Assembly: GCF_030545015.1 (NCBI RefSeq)
Contig: NZ_CP120653.1
Location: 1,798,001 to 1,862,000 of the forward strand
DNA: 64,000 bases
Source: Myroides sp. JBRI-B21084
GTDB lineage: Bacteria > Bacteroidota > Bacteroidia > Flavobacteriales > Flavobacteriaceae
Direction of reading: 5' to 3'
The first letter of the stretch is position 1; every line of letters begins with the position of its first letter. A program made the position numbers and the translations under genes. The notes under the pieces were generated by a model. The model made no database searches and was not told where the DNA came from. It saw only the letters and a program-made list of their open reading frames with translations. Below are positions 45,591 through 54,800 of this stretch, one piece after another.

Positions 45591-45603
45591 TACCTTTAAA
45601 CGC

Positions 45604-46371
45604 ATGAAAAATTTACTTTTTTTTATTTGTTTTTTAAGCACATTTTTAGGCTTTACGCAAAACCGATTTACCAAAATTGTAAACGATAATCAATTTAAAA
45701 CAACAAAAAATCAACTTCTCGATTTTATTAGTTACGATTTTTCGCCTGTAATTTTAGGTTTAAACACTAACCAAACCTATGGCGTAATTGATACACATTT
45801 CAAACGCATACACGTTAAAATTACCAACGTACAAAAAGACAGTGTTCAACCTAATTTGTACCATATTAAAGGAAAATCAATGGTAGGCAGAGCCTTAGAA
45901 TCGTTTAAAGGAACACTTACCTTACACACCATTAAAGAAACTTACCCAATTGTTTTAGATAATGAAACCGTAAGTTTACCAACTGCATATGAAGGTGTTT
46001 TATTTGGAAATTACACTTTTTACGAACCTAAAAACAATATTCATTCAGGATATTTTGAAGGTACGTATCAAGGTATGTTTCAAATTACCGAAGAAAACAA
46101 CGTTTTTTATAACGATTTAGCCTTAGGTAAACCCAATTATTTTAACAATGCGTTTATTGGATATTGGATTGATTATGAAACCAAAATAGCTAAAATATGC
46201 AAATGGGCCGATTATCGTGTGCCTGATGTTCCTTTAGAATTTGACCATGGTGTGGAGCGATTTTTACCTGACGAAAAATTCAACCAAAAGGGCTGGAAAA
46301 CCTATAACGACGCATATTTAAACAACAACTTTAAAGCAAAAGAAGCTGAAGATAATTGGTGGTGGAAATAG
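45604..46371 (+). CDS. Secreted protein of unknown function
   Basis: 255 residues with a signal peptide (LLFFICFLSTFLGFTQ). The body reads as beta-strands with aromatic residues (GVLFGNYTFYEPKN, SGYFEGTYQGMFQI, FNNAFIGYWIDYETKIAK) and ends EDNWWWK. No catalytic motif or sorting domain seen; probably periplasmic or surface-exposed. Looks like a protein restricted to flavobacteria; no family name can be given. Its stop codon touches that of the convergent uvrC with no base between. Confidence 0.78.
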   Translation: MKNLLFFICFLSTFLGFTQNRFTKIVNDNQFKTTKNQLLDFISYDFSPVILGLNTNQTYGVIDTHFKRIHVKITNVQKDSVQPNLYHIKGKSMVGRALESFKGTLTLHTIKETYPIVLDNETVSLPTAYEGVLFGNYTFYEPKNNIHSGYFEGTYQGMFQITEENNVFYNDLALGKPNYFNNAFIGYWIDYETKIAKICKWADYRVPDVPLEFDHGVERFLPDEKFNQKGWKTYNDAYLNNNFKAKEAEDNWWWK

Positions 46372-48171
46372 TTATCCGTTTTTAAAAAAAGCAATTACTT
46401 TTTCTGCTTTTGCCTTACCTATTAATTGAATAATTTCTGCTTCGGGAGTTTCGGCTATGCGTTTTATTGATTTAAACTCAATCATTAATTTTTCCATGGT
46501 TTTAGGACCAATACCAGGAATGGTAGTTAAACCGCTGCTTATTGCGTTTTTACTGCGTTGGTTGCGATGAAAGGTAATACCAAAACGGTGTGCTTCGTTG
46601 CGCAAGTGCTGAATTACTTTTAAAGTTTCAGATTTTTTATCTAAATACAACGGAATACTATCTCCTGGATAAAATAATTCTTCTAACCTTTTAGCAATAC
46701 CAATTATTGCAATTTTTCCTCGTAAACCTAAAACATCTAAACTTTTAAGCGCCGCGCCTAATTGTCCTTTACCTCCGTCAATTATAATTAAATCGGGTAA
46801 AGGCTCAGCTTCATCAATCATACGGCGGTAGCGACGAAAAACAACTTCTTCCATCGATGCAAAATCGTTAGGTCCTTCAACAGTTTTAATATTAAAATGA
46901 CGATACTCTTTTTTACTTGGTTTTCCGTTTTTAAAAACTACACAAGCTGCGACGGGGTTGGTGCCTTGTATGTTAGAATTATCAAAACATTCTATATGCC
47001 TTGGTTCTTTACTTAAACGCAAATCGGCTTTCATTTGAGCCATTAATCGGTTGGTATGCCTATCGGGGTCAACTATTTTTATTTGTTTTAACTGATCTAA
47101 TCTGTAATAACGTGCATTGCGCTCAGAAAGTTCTAAAAGTTGTTTTTTATCGCCTAATTTAGGTACAGTAATAGTTATTTTTTCGCCCAAATCAATTTCA
47201 AAAGGTACAATTACTTCTTTAGTGATTAATTTAAAGCGTTCACGAATTTCGGTAATCGCAATTGGCAATAATTCTTCGTTAGTTTCGTTTAAGCGTTTTT
47301 TTAGTTCTAACGTATGCGAACGAATCACAGCCCCGTGTGCAATTTGTAAAAAATTAACATAAGCCATGGTTTCATCGGCAACAATAGAAAACACATCAAC
47401 ATTATTAATTTTAGGATTTACAATGGTTGATTTTGCCTGATAGTTTTCTAAAATTTGAATTTTCTCTTTAATGTCTTGTGCTTCTTCAAACTTCATTTCG
47501 CTTGCATACTGAAGCATCAATTGTTTAAAATCTTTTAAATTTTCTTTAAAATTACCTTTTAAAAGGTGGCGAATGCTTCTAATTTTATGCAAATAAGCTT
47601 CTTCAGTTTCTTTACCTTCACAAGCACCTAAGCAATTGCCAATGTGGTATTCCAAGCAAACTTTATACTTGTTGTTAGCAATATTTTGTAAGCTTAAATC
47701 GTAAGTACAATTGCGTAACGGATACAATTCTTTAATTAAATCTAACAAAACATGCATGGTTTTACCACTGGTGTAAGGGCCAAAATATTCAGAACCATCT
47801 TTAATTAAATTGCGTGTGTAAAAAACCCTAGGAAAACGTTCATTTTTAATACAAATCCAAGGGTATGTTTTATCGTCGCGCAACATAATATTGTAGCGTG
47901 GCTGTAGGTTCTTAATTAAGTTGTTTTCTAAAAGTAAGGCATCGGTTTCCGTTTGTACCACAATGTGTTTTATGGTAACAATTTTACGAACCAATACATT
48001 TAAACGCGCATTATCGTGGGTTTTATTAAAGTAAGACGATACTCTTTTTTTTAAATTTTTAGCCTTGCCAACGTACAATAACTTTTGATCTTTATCAAAA
48101 TATTGATAAACACCTGGTAAACCTGGTAAAGTTTGCAGTTGCAATTGTATATCGGGGGTAGTAGTATTCAT
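46372..48171 (-). CDS. uvrC: UvrC: excinuclease ABC subunit C
   Basis: 599 residues from the ATG at 48171 (MNTTTPDIQLQL); an in-frame TTG at 48192 only adds seven residues. Domains in order: GIY-YIG nuclease (LPGVYQYFDKDQKLLYVGKA, KNLKKRVSSYF), Cys-rich linker with CLEYHIGNCLGACEG, UvrB-interacting UVR motif (YASEMKFEEAQDIKEKIQ), RNase H-like endonuclease (CFDNSNIQGTNPVAACV, DLIIIDGGKGQL) and tandem helix-hairpin-helix (GIGPKTMEKLM). Cuts on both sides of lesions in nucleotide excision repair. Confidence 0.97.
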   Translation of the reverse strand: MNTTTPDIQLQLQTLPGLPGVYQYFDKDQKLLYVGKAKNLKKRVSSYFNKTHDNARLNVLVRKIVTIKHIVVQTETDALLLENNLIKNLQPRYNIMLRDDKTYPWICIKNERFPRVFYTRNLIKDGSEYFGPYTSGKTMHVLLDLIKELYPLRNCTYDLSLQNIANNKYKVCLEYHIGNCLGACEGKETEEAYLHKIRSIRHLLKGNFKENLKDFKQLMLQYASEMKFEEAQDIKEKIQILENYQAKSTIVNPKINNVDVFSIVADETMAYVNFLQIAHGAVIRSHTLELKKRLNETNEELLPIAITEIRERFKLITKEVIVPFEIDLGEKITITVPKLGDKKQLLELSERNARYYRLDQLKQIKIVDPDRHTNRLMAQMKADLRLSKEPRHIECFDNSNIQGTNPVAACVVFKNGKPSKKEYRHFNIKTVEGPNDFASMEEVVFRRYRRMIDEAEPLPDLIIIDGGKGQLGAALKSLDVLGLRGKIAIIGIAKRLEELFYPGDSIPLYLDKKSETLKVIQHLRNEAHRFGITFHRNQRSKNAISSGLTTIPGIGPKTMEKLMIEFKSIKRIAETPEAEIIQLIGKAKAEKVIAFFKNG

Positions 48172-48205
48172 ATTATAACCTGGATAGAACAAATTTACGC
48201 TAAGT

Positions 48206-48238
48206 TTTGTAAATGTTTAAAGTAAAATAGTATCTTTA
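48206..48238 (+). promoter_or_regulatory. Promoter for the AstE-like/cyclo-ligase pair
   Basis: TTTG at 48206-48209, 21-bp spacer, TATCTTTA at 48231-48238 (last base differs from TAnnTTTG), 24 bp before the ATG at 48263. Confidence 0.4.
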
Positions 48239-48262
48239 GTAGTTATTATACAAAATTTAACG

Positions 48263-49234
48263 ATGCACATTACACCAAGAAATTTTGAAATTTTGGGCAA
48301 ATCAATCAAACCTGGTGAAAATAAAACAATAGAATTGAATATTGCCAAGTTGCATACCATGACCGAATTAAAGGTACCCATTATTGTTACACGCTCACAT
48401 ATTGATGGACCAACTGTATTGCTAACAGCCGGTTTACATGGCGATGAACTAACAGGAATTGAAATTGTACGACAAATAATTCGCAAAGGAATAAACCAAC
48501 CCAAATGCGGCACTATAATTTGCATGCCATTGGTTAATATTTTTGGGTTTGTAAACCAAGCAAGGGATTTTCCGGATGGACGAGATTTAAACCGTGTTTT
48601 TCCAGGATCGGCAAATGGTTCGTTAGCCAGCCGTTTTGCGTACCGTATTATGCAAGATGTAATACCTGTTACCGATTATATAATTGATTTTCACGCTGGT
48701 GGTCGCAGCCGTTTTAACGCTCCACAAATTAGAATTGAACCCAATAATGATGAATTAGATGAACTTGCACAGGCTTTTTCTACTCAATTTATTTTATATT
48801 CTAACAATATAGAAGGTTCATTTAGAACAGAATGCGATAAATTAGGCAAAAAATATTTATTGTTTGAAGGAGGAAAATCATTAGATATAAATTCTGAAAT
48901 TATTGAAGAAGGCTTACAAGGCACCATGCGTATTTTAAACAAATTAAATATGCTGAACGATACTTTTAAAGCAAAAACACCAAACAACAGCATTTGTATT
49001 GAAAATTCAACTTGGATTCGGGCGCAATATTCGGGCTTATTGCATAATTTTACACTTAACGGTACCTACGTAAAAACCGGCGATTTACTTGGTAAAATTA
49101 CCGACCCTTACGGACAGGTTGAAGAGCCTATTTTGGCACCTAATGACGGATATATTATTTGCGAAAACCAAGCTTCGATTGTTTTTCAGGGCGATGCTGT
49201 TTATCATATTTCAACCAAATTACTAAATGAATAA
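48263..49234 (+). CDS. Succinylglutamate desuccinylase/aspartoacylase (AstE-like) family protein
   Basis: 323 residues, M14-like zinc hydrolase. Zinc ligands lie in TAGLHGDELTGIEIVRQI (H and E) and the later histidine in DFHAGGRSRFN; arginine-rich RDLNRVFPG is also conserved. The C-terminal ~80 residues form a biotinyl/RimK-associated-like beta domain (GLLHNFTLNGTYVKTGDLLG). Members remove acyl groups from amino acids; substrate unknown. Overlaps the next gene by 8 bp. Confidence 0.9.
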   Translation: MHITPRNFEILGKSIKPGENKTIELNIAKLHTMTELKVPIIVTRSHIDGPTVLLTAGLHGDELTGIEIVRQIIRKGINQPKCGTIICMPLVNIFGFVNQARDFPDGRDLNRVFPGSANGSLASRFAYRIMQDVIPVTDYIIDFHAGGRSRFNAPQIRIEPNNDELDELAQAFSTQFILYSNNIEGSFRTECDKLGKKYLLFEGGKSLDINSEIIEEGLQGTMRILNKLNMLNDTFKAKTPNNSICIENSTWIRAQYSGLLHNFTLNGTYVKTGDLLGKITDPYGQVEEPILAPNDGYIICENQASIVFQGDAVYHISTKLLNE

Positions 49235-49808
49235 AAAAGATTTACGCACAAAATACAAAGCTTTACGCAACCATTTAAGCTTAACCGAAATTGAAGATTT
49301 AAGTTTACAAATTGCCAACCAAACCTTAAAACTACCTGTTTGGAATAAAGAAAATTATCATACTTTTCTTTCGATAACAGAACACAAAGAAATTCAAACC
49401 GATTTTTTATTACATATTTTAAACGGAAAAGATAAAAACATAATTGTTTCAAAATCAAATTTTGAAAACCGTTCCATGCAGCATTATTTATTAACCGATA
49501 ATGTTATAATTAAAAAAAATGAATGGAATATACCCGAGCCTCAAAATGGTTTTTTAGTAACCGATGAACAAATTGATGTGGTTTTTGTACCCTTATTGGC
49601 TTTTGATATTTTTGGAAATCGCGTGGGGTATGGCAAAGGTTTTTACGATACTTTTTTAGCAAAATGCAAACCCAATGTAATAAAAATTGGCCTATCGTTT
49701 TTTAATGCAGAACCCATAATTACAGATAGCTTTGAAGGCGACATTAGATTAGATTACTGCGTTACCCCTAATAAGATTTATGATTTTGGTTCGTTTTCGA
49801 TAAAATAA
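49227..49808 (+). CDS. 5-formyltetrahydrofolate cyclo-ligase
   Basis: 193 residues, normal length. MNKKDLRTKYKALRNHLS at the start and the signature GNRVGYGKGFYDTFL with the preceding VFVPLLAFD identify the family, which converts 5-formyl-THF to 5,10-methenyl-THF with ATP. Overlaps the AstE-like gene by 8 bp and is followed 29 bp later by a DoxX gene. Confidence 0.95.
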   Translation: MNKKDLRTKYKALRNHLSLTEIEDLSLQIANQTLKLPVWNKENYHTFLSITEHKEIQTDFLLHILNGKDKNIIVSKSNFENRSMQHYLLTDNVIIKKNEWNIPEPQNGFLVTDEQIDVVFVPLLAFDIFGNRVGYGKGFYDTFLAKCKPNVIKIGLSFFNAEPIITDSFEGDIRLDYCVTPNKIYDFGSFSIK

Positions 49809-49837
49809 ATTTAACTTTACAAAAAAAATAAAACAAC

Positions 49838-50221
49838 ATGAATTACATTACAGAAATACTTATTTTATTGTTTTTAGCAATTACTTTTTTACAATCGGGG
49901 TACGATAAAATGGTTGATTGGAACGGAAACGTTGGTTGGTTAAAACAACATTTTGCAAATACTTTTTTAGGAGACAAAGTTCCATTTTCATTAGGAATTA
50001 TATTGATTCTGGAAATCATTGCAGGTATTTTATCGCTTGCCGGAATCTGGTTTTTATTTAATGGCTGTAAAGAAATTGCTTTATATGCTGGTGTGATTTC
50101 GTGCGTTACTTTATTGTTTTTGCTTTTTGGGCAAAGAATTGCTAAAGATTACGACGGCGCTCGCACTATTGTAATTTATTTTATACCAGCAATATTTTTA
50201 GTTTTTATACTTCAACAATAA
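49838..50221 (+). CDS. DoxX-family membrane protein
   Basis: 127 residues with four membrane helices (ITEILILLFLAITFLQSGY; GIILILEIIAGILSLAGIWF; IALYAGVISCVTLLFLLFG; TIVIYFIPAIFLVFIL). The first helix ends QSGYDKMVDW and the loop contains KQHFANTFLG, as in DoxX/DoxD relatives. Role unclear; such proteins are tied to redox balance or quinone use in other bacteria. A terminator shared with the convergent gene follows. Confidence 0.85.
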   Translation: MNYITEILILLFLAITFLQSGYDKMVDWNGNVGWLKQHFANTFLGDKVPFSLGIILILEIIAGILSLAGIWFLFNGCKEIALYAGVISCVTLLFLLFGQRIAKDYDGARTIVIYFIPAIFLVFILQQ

Positions 50222-50291
50222 TTTTGGCATATTAATTGATTAACCAATTTAAGTTATGAAAAGGAAAATTTATTTTGGTTAGTTTAGTTGT

Positions 50292-50318
50292 AAAAGTCCC
50301 GCAGTTTGCGGGACTTTT
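50292..50318. terminator. Terminator between DoxX and the small membrane protein
   Basis: Arms aaaagtcccgca (50292-50303) and tgcgggactttt (50307-50318), 12 bp perfect with a 3-nt loop and T-run. Its right end reaches the stop codon of the minus-strand gene. Confidence 0.87.
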
Positions 50319-50638
50319 TAGTTTTTATAATCTGGCATCCAAGTTATTCCATCAAAAGTAATACTAAAAACAAACCGCATAATTAACAAAGTAATCACTC
50401 CTAATAAAAATCCGTATAAATATATCTTTCTTAATGAAAACCTATTTAAAAACCATTTAATAATAAAATAAATAGTACAAATTCCTGTGAGAAGCATCAT
50501 GAGTGCCCAAATTAATTGATATATGACACCAAACAGTATAAAATCCCATATAATTGGTATTTTTGCAATTATCCAATAAATAAAACACGTAACAGTAGCT
50601 ATAACGGCAATTTTATCAACAGTTCCATTATTACGCAT
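50318..50638 (-). CDS. Small hydrophobic membrane protein, unknown
   Basis: 106 residues with about four predicted membrane helices (VAVIATVTCFIYWIIAK, FILFGVIYQLIWALMMLLTG, CTIYFIIKWFL, KIYLYGFLLGVITLLIMRFVFS). The polar end (SITFDGITWMPDYKN) is exposed. No family recognised. Located between DoxX (convergent) and lspA (27 bp upstream, same strand), so it may be co-transcribed with lspA. Moderately supported as a real gene by its clean hydrophobic pattern. Confidence 0.65.
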   Translation of the reverse strand: MRNNGTVDKIAVIATVTCFIYWIIAKIPIIWDFILFGVIYQLIWALMMLLTGICTIYFIIKWFLNRFSLRKIYLYGFLLGVITLLIMRFVFSITFDGITWMPDYKN

Positions 50639-50665
50639 ATGTTTTGGTTTTAAATTACAGCAAAT

Positions 50666-51256
50666 TTACTTAAAAACTTTTTTGTTAAAAACAATTAAAA
50701 GCCCTACACCTACCGATATAGCAACATCGGCAATATTAAAAATAGCGTTAAAAAAGGTAAAATGTTGTCCGCCCCAAATAGGCAACCATTCTGGTAAATT
50801 GCCTTTCCAAATTGGGAAATAAAACATATCAACTACCTTACCATGAAACCAAGTTCCGTAGGGTTGGTTGCTAAACAAAGTAGCAATTTGCCCATGACTA
50901 TCGTTAAAAATAACGCCGTAAAAAACCGAATCGATGATATTACCCACCGCACCCGCTAATATTAAAGCAATAGCAACTAATAATATGTTAGAACCTTTCT
51001 TTTTTACCGAATCGTTCAACCAATAAACGATACCACCTACGGCTATAATTCTAAATGTTGTTAACAACAATTTGCCGTAATTACCTGGTAGTTCAACTCC
51101 CCAAGCCATTCCATCGTTTTCTATAAAATGAATGCGAAACCAATTAAACACTTCAAAACCGCCGTCTAAGGCATAGGTTGTTTTAATGTATATTTTTGAA
51201 ATTTGATCGATAATAATTACTACAATTGCTAAAAGTAATGCTTTGTTAAACGACAT
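50666..51256 (-). CDS. lspA: LspA: lipoprotein signal peptidase II
   Basis: 196 residues, four membrane helices. Catalytic aspartates are in the family motifs GAVGNIIDSVFYGV (first) and FNIADVAISVGVGLL (second); the N-terminus has IIDQISKIYIK, matching the conserved D-Q-x-x-K region. Cleaves prolipoproteins ahead of the lipid-modified cysteine in the inner membrane; several lipoproteins in this window are its expected clients. About 30 residues longer than E. coli LspA. Confidence 0.95.
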   Translation of the reverse strand: MSFNKALLLAIVVIIIDQISKIYIKTTYALDGGFEVFNWFRIHFIENDGMAWGVELPGNYGKLLLTTFRIIAVGGIVYWLNDSVKKKGSNILLVAIALILAGAVGNIIDSVFYGVIFNDSHGQIATLFSNQPYGTWFHGKVVDMFYFPIWKGNLPEWLPIWGGQHFTFFNAIFNIADVAISVGVGLLIVFNKKVFK

Positions 51257-51299
51257 AATATGCTATAATTTTGCACAAATGTAAGGTATTTAAAGGAAA

Positions 51300-51324
51300 A
51301 AAACGCCCTTAGTTTAAGGCGTTT
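51300..51324 (-). terminator. Hairpin downstream of the DksA-like gene, second
   Basis: AAAACGCC-c-TTA pairs with TAAGGCGTTTT (one bulged C); on the minus strand it is followed by eight T. It lies between lspA and the other dksA-side terminator. Confidence 0.65.
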
Positions 51325-51439
51325 TACATTTTTTTAAACCTTTCTAAAGTTTAAAATTTAGCAAGGTTGTGTTCATTTGCTGTAAAGATATTCAAAAAAA
51401 CAAAACGTTTAACTTTTTAAAAATAAGATTGTTACAAAA

Positions 51440-51466
51440 AAAAGCAACCCTATTTAGGTTGCTTTT
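51440..51466 (-). terminator. Terminator of the DksA-like gene
   Basis: Arms aaaagcaacc (51440-51449) and ggttgctttt (51457-51466), 10 bp perfect, 7-nt loop, T-tract on the minus strand, 32 bp after the stop codon. Confidence 0.85.
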
Positions 51467-51497
51467 ATTATTTTTTTACGAATAAAAATTGTTTTAA

Positions 51498-51884
51498 TTA
51501 ACGTTGTTGCAATTTAGCTTCCATACTCATAGTTGCGTGCGGAACCAATTTTAAACGTTCTTTTTCAATTAATTTACCTGTAACACGGCAAATACCGTAT
51601 GTTTTGTTTTCAATACGCACCAAGGCATTTCGCAAATCGCGTAAAAACTTTTCTTGGCGTGTAGCTAATTGCGAGTTTGCTTCTTTAGATAACGTTTCAC
51701 TGCCTTCTTCAAACGCTTTAAATGTAGGCGATGTATCATCGGTACCGTTATTTAAATCGTTCATATAAGCACTTTTAATTAAATCTAAATCGGCTTGTGC
51801 TTTCTCTATCTTTTTTAAGATGATTTCTTTGAACTCTGCTAACTCAGCATCAGAGTATCTCACTTGTATATTATTTGTTTCCAT
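51498..51884 (-). CDS. DksA/TraR-family protein with a degenerate zinc finger
   Basis: 128 residues: N-terminal coiled coil (residues 10-95, with DDTSPTFKAFEEGSETLSKE at the tip region) and a C-terminal TraR/DksA zinc-finger domain (NKTYGICRVTGKLIEKERLKL) in which only one cysteine remains; the other ligands are V/T, E and H. This form is common in flavobacteria. DksA-type proteins enter the RNA polymerase secondary channel and tune initiation. Immediately downstream of ileS on the same strand (12 bp). Confidence 0.9.
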   Translation of the reverse strand: METNNIQVRYSDAELAEFKEIILKKIEKAQADLDLIKSAYMNDLNNGTDDTSPTFKAFEEGSETLSKEANSQLATRQEKFLRDLRNALVRIENKTYGICRVTGKLIEKERLKLVPHATMSMEAKLQQR

Positions 51885-51896
51885 AACTAATCTTTT

Positions 51897-54800
51897 TTAT
51901 TTTGAAACACTAATTTTGGTTATCACATTATCAAATTCAATTTCTGTGCCATTTATTAAATCATCAGTAAAAACAAGCGTTTCGGTTAATGTTTCGGCCT
52001 TAATATAGTCTAAATTTGCTTCAACAGCTTGTTGTATTACTTGATTTGGCAACATTTTTATTGTTACTTTATCGGTTACTTCAAAACCTGAATCTTTACG
52101 TATATTTTGTATTCTGTTTACTAATTCACGTGCAATTCCTTCTTTGCGTAATTCTTCTGTAATGGTTATGTCTAAAGCTACTGTAATTCCGTTTGCGTTA
52201 GCAACCAACCAACCTTCGATATCTTGCGATGAAATTTCCACATCATCGTTAGTCAATTTAACACTATTTCCTGATATTTCCAAAGAAATCTCGTTGTTTT
52301 TGTCTATCTCGCTGATCTGTTCTTGTGTAAAATTTTGAATTGCTTTTGCCACATTCCCCATTTCTTTTCCAAAACGTGGACCAAGTGCTTTAAAATTTGG
52401 TTTTATTTGTTTTACCAAAATTCCAGAGGCATCGCTTAACAATTCTACTTCTTTTACGTTTACTTCGGCCATAATTAAATCGGCAACTGCTTCAATTTCT
52501 GCCTTTTGATTTTCGTCTAAAACAGGAATCATCACCTTTTGTAATGGTTGGCGTACTTTTATCATTTCTTTCTTACGCAATGATAACACTAAAGATGATA
52601 CGGTTTGCGCTTTTTCCATTTTACTTTCTAACGACTTATTAACAACCGATTCGTTGTACGTTGGAAAGTCGGCCAAATGTACAGATTCAAATGTTTCCTT
52701 AGTTGTAGCTTGGGTTAAATCTTTGTAAAGTTTATCCATAAAAAATGGTGCAATTGGTGCCGATAATTTTGCAACTGTAATTAAACAAGTGTATAAAGTT
52801 TGGTAAGCAGCAATTTTATCTTGTGCGTATTCGCCTTTCCAAAAACGTCTTCTACACAAGCGCACATACCAATTACTTAGGTTTTCTTGAACAAAATCTG
52901 ATATTGCACGTGCAGCTTTTGTTGGTTCGTAATCGGCATAAGCTTCGTCTACCGTTTTTATTAAACTGTTTAATTCCGATAAAATCCAACGGTCTATTTC
53001 TGGTCTATTCTCTAAAGCAACCTCATCTTCGCTATAGGTAAAACCGTCGATATTTGCGTATAAAGCAAAGAACGAATAGGTGTTGTACAAGGTACCAAAA
53101 AACTTACGACGCACCTCGGTAATCCCTTCTAAATCAAACTTTAAGTTATCCCATGGATTGGCATTAGAAATCATATACCAACGCGTAGCATCAGGTCCAT
53201 GTTCTTCTAATGTTTCAAAAGGATCTACAGCGTTACCTAAACGCTTAGACATTTTTTGACCATTTTTATCAAGTACTAAACCATTAGAAACTACATTTTT
53301 ATAAGCTTTTTCGCCAAAAACTAAGGTTCCTATTGCATGTAAGGTATAAAACCAACCACGTGTTTGGTCTACTCCTTCGGCAATAAAATCGGCTGGAAAT
53401 GATTCGTGATTATCAATATATGCTTTATTTTCAAAAGGATAATGCCATTGAGCGTAAGGCATCGCCCCAGAATCAAACCAAACATCAATTAAATCGGTTT
53501 CACGCTTCATAGGTTTACCTGTTGATGAAACTAAGGTAATATTATCAACCACGTTTTTATGTAAGTCGATTTTATTATAGTTTTCCTCGCTCATATCGCC
53601 TACAACAAAGCCATTAAATGGATTTAAGGTTTGAAGCCCCGCTTCCATTGCTTTTTCAACTTGAGCTACTAATTCTTCAACCGAACCTATTATTATTTCT
53701 TCAGATTTATCTTCAGTACGCCAAATAGGTAATGGAATACCCCAGTAACGTGAACGAGATAAGTTCCAATCGTTTGCGTTTTTTAACCAATTACCAAAAC
53801 GCCCTTCGCCTGTTGCTTTAGGTTTCCAGTTGATTTCTTCGTTTAAATCGAACATTTTATCTTTTACATCGGTAACCTTGATGAACCAAGAATCTAACGG
53901 ATAGTATAAAATTGGTTTATCGGTACGCCAACAATGTGGATAACTGTGTACATATTTTTCTACCTTAAAGGCTTTATTTTCTTCTTTTAAACGAATAGCT
54001 ATTTCAACATCGACTGATTTTTCAGGAGCTTCGCCATCGTTATAATATTCGTTTTTAACATATTTACCGGCCATATCGCCCATTTGCGATACAAAACGCC
54101 CTTGTAAATCTACTAACGGAACTGGGTTACCAGCATCATCTAACACCAACATTGGCGGTACTTCTGGCGTTGCTTCTTTGGCAACTTTAGCGTCATCGGC
54201 ACCAAAAGTTGGCGCAGTATGAACAATACCTGTACCGTCTTCGGTTGTTACAAAATCACCTGCAATAACTCGGAATGCATTTTCTGGGTTTTGATAAGGC
54301 AACGTGTACGGCAATAACTGCTCATAACGAATACCTACTAAATCGGCACCTTTAAATTCTTTAACAATAAAGTATGGAATTTTTTTATCGTTTTCTGTAT
54401 AATCTTCTAAAGCATCTTCAGTTTCAACAGCAAAATATTTTCCTGCGAATTGTTTTGCAACCAAGGGTTTTCCTAAAATAACATTTATAGGTTGGTTGGT
54501 GTATTGGTTAAATGTTTTTACTAACACATAATCAATTTTTGGCCCAACGGTTAATGCGGTATTACTTGGCAATGTCCAAGGAGTGGTTGTCCAAGCCATG
54601 ATATCAATTTGTCCAAAACCTTTTAAAAATTCAGGTAACGAATTTTCTATGGTTTTAAATTGCGCCACAATGGTAGTATCAGTAACATCACGATACGAAC
54701 CCGGTTGGTTTACTTCGTGCGATGATAAACCTGTACCTGCTTTTGGCGAATAGGGCTGTATGGTGTAGCCTTTGTACAATAAGTTTTTATCGTAAATTTG

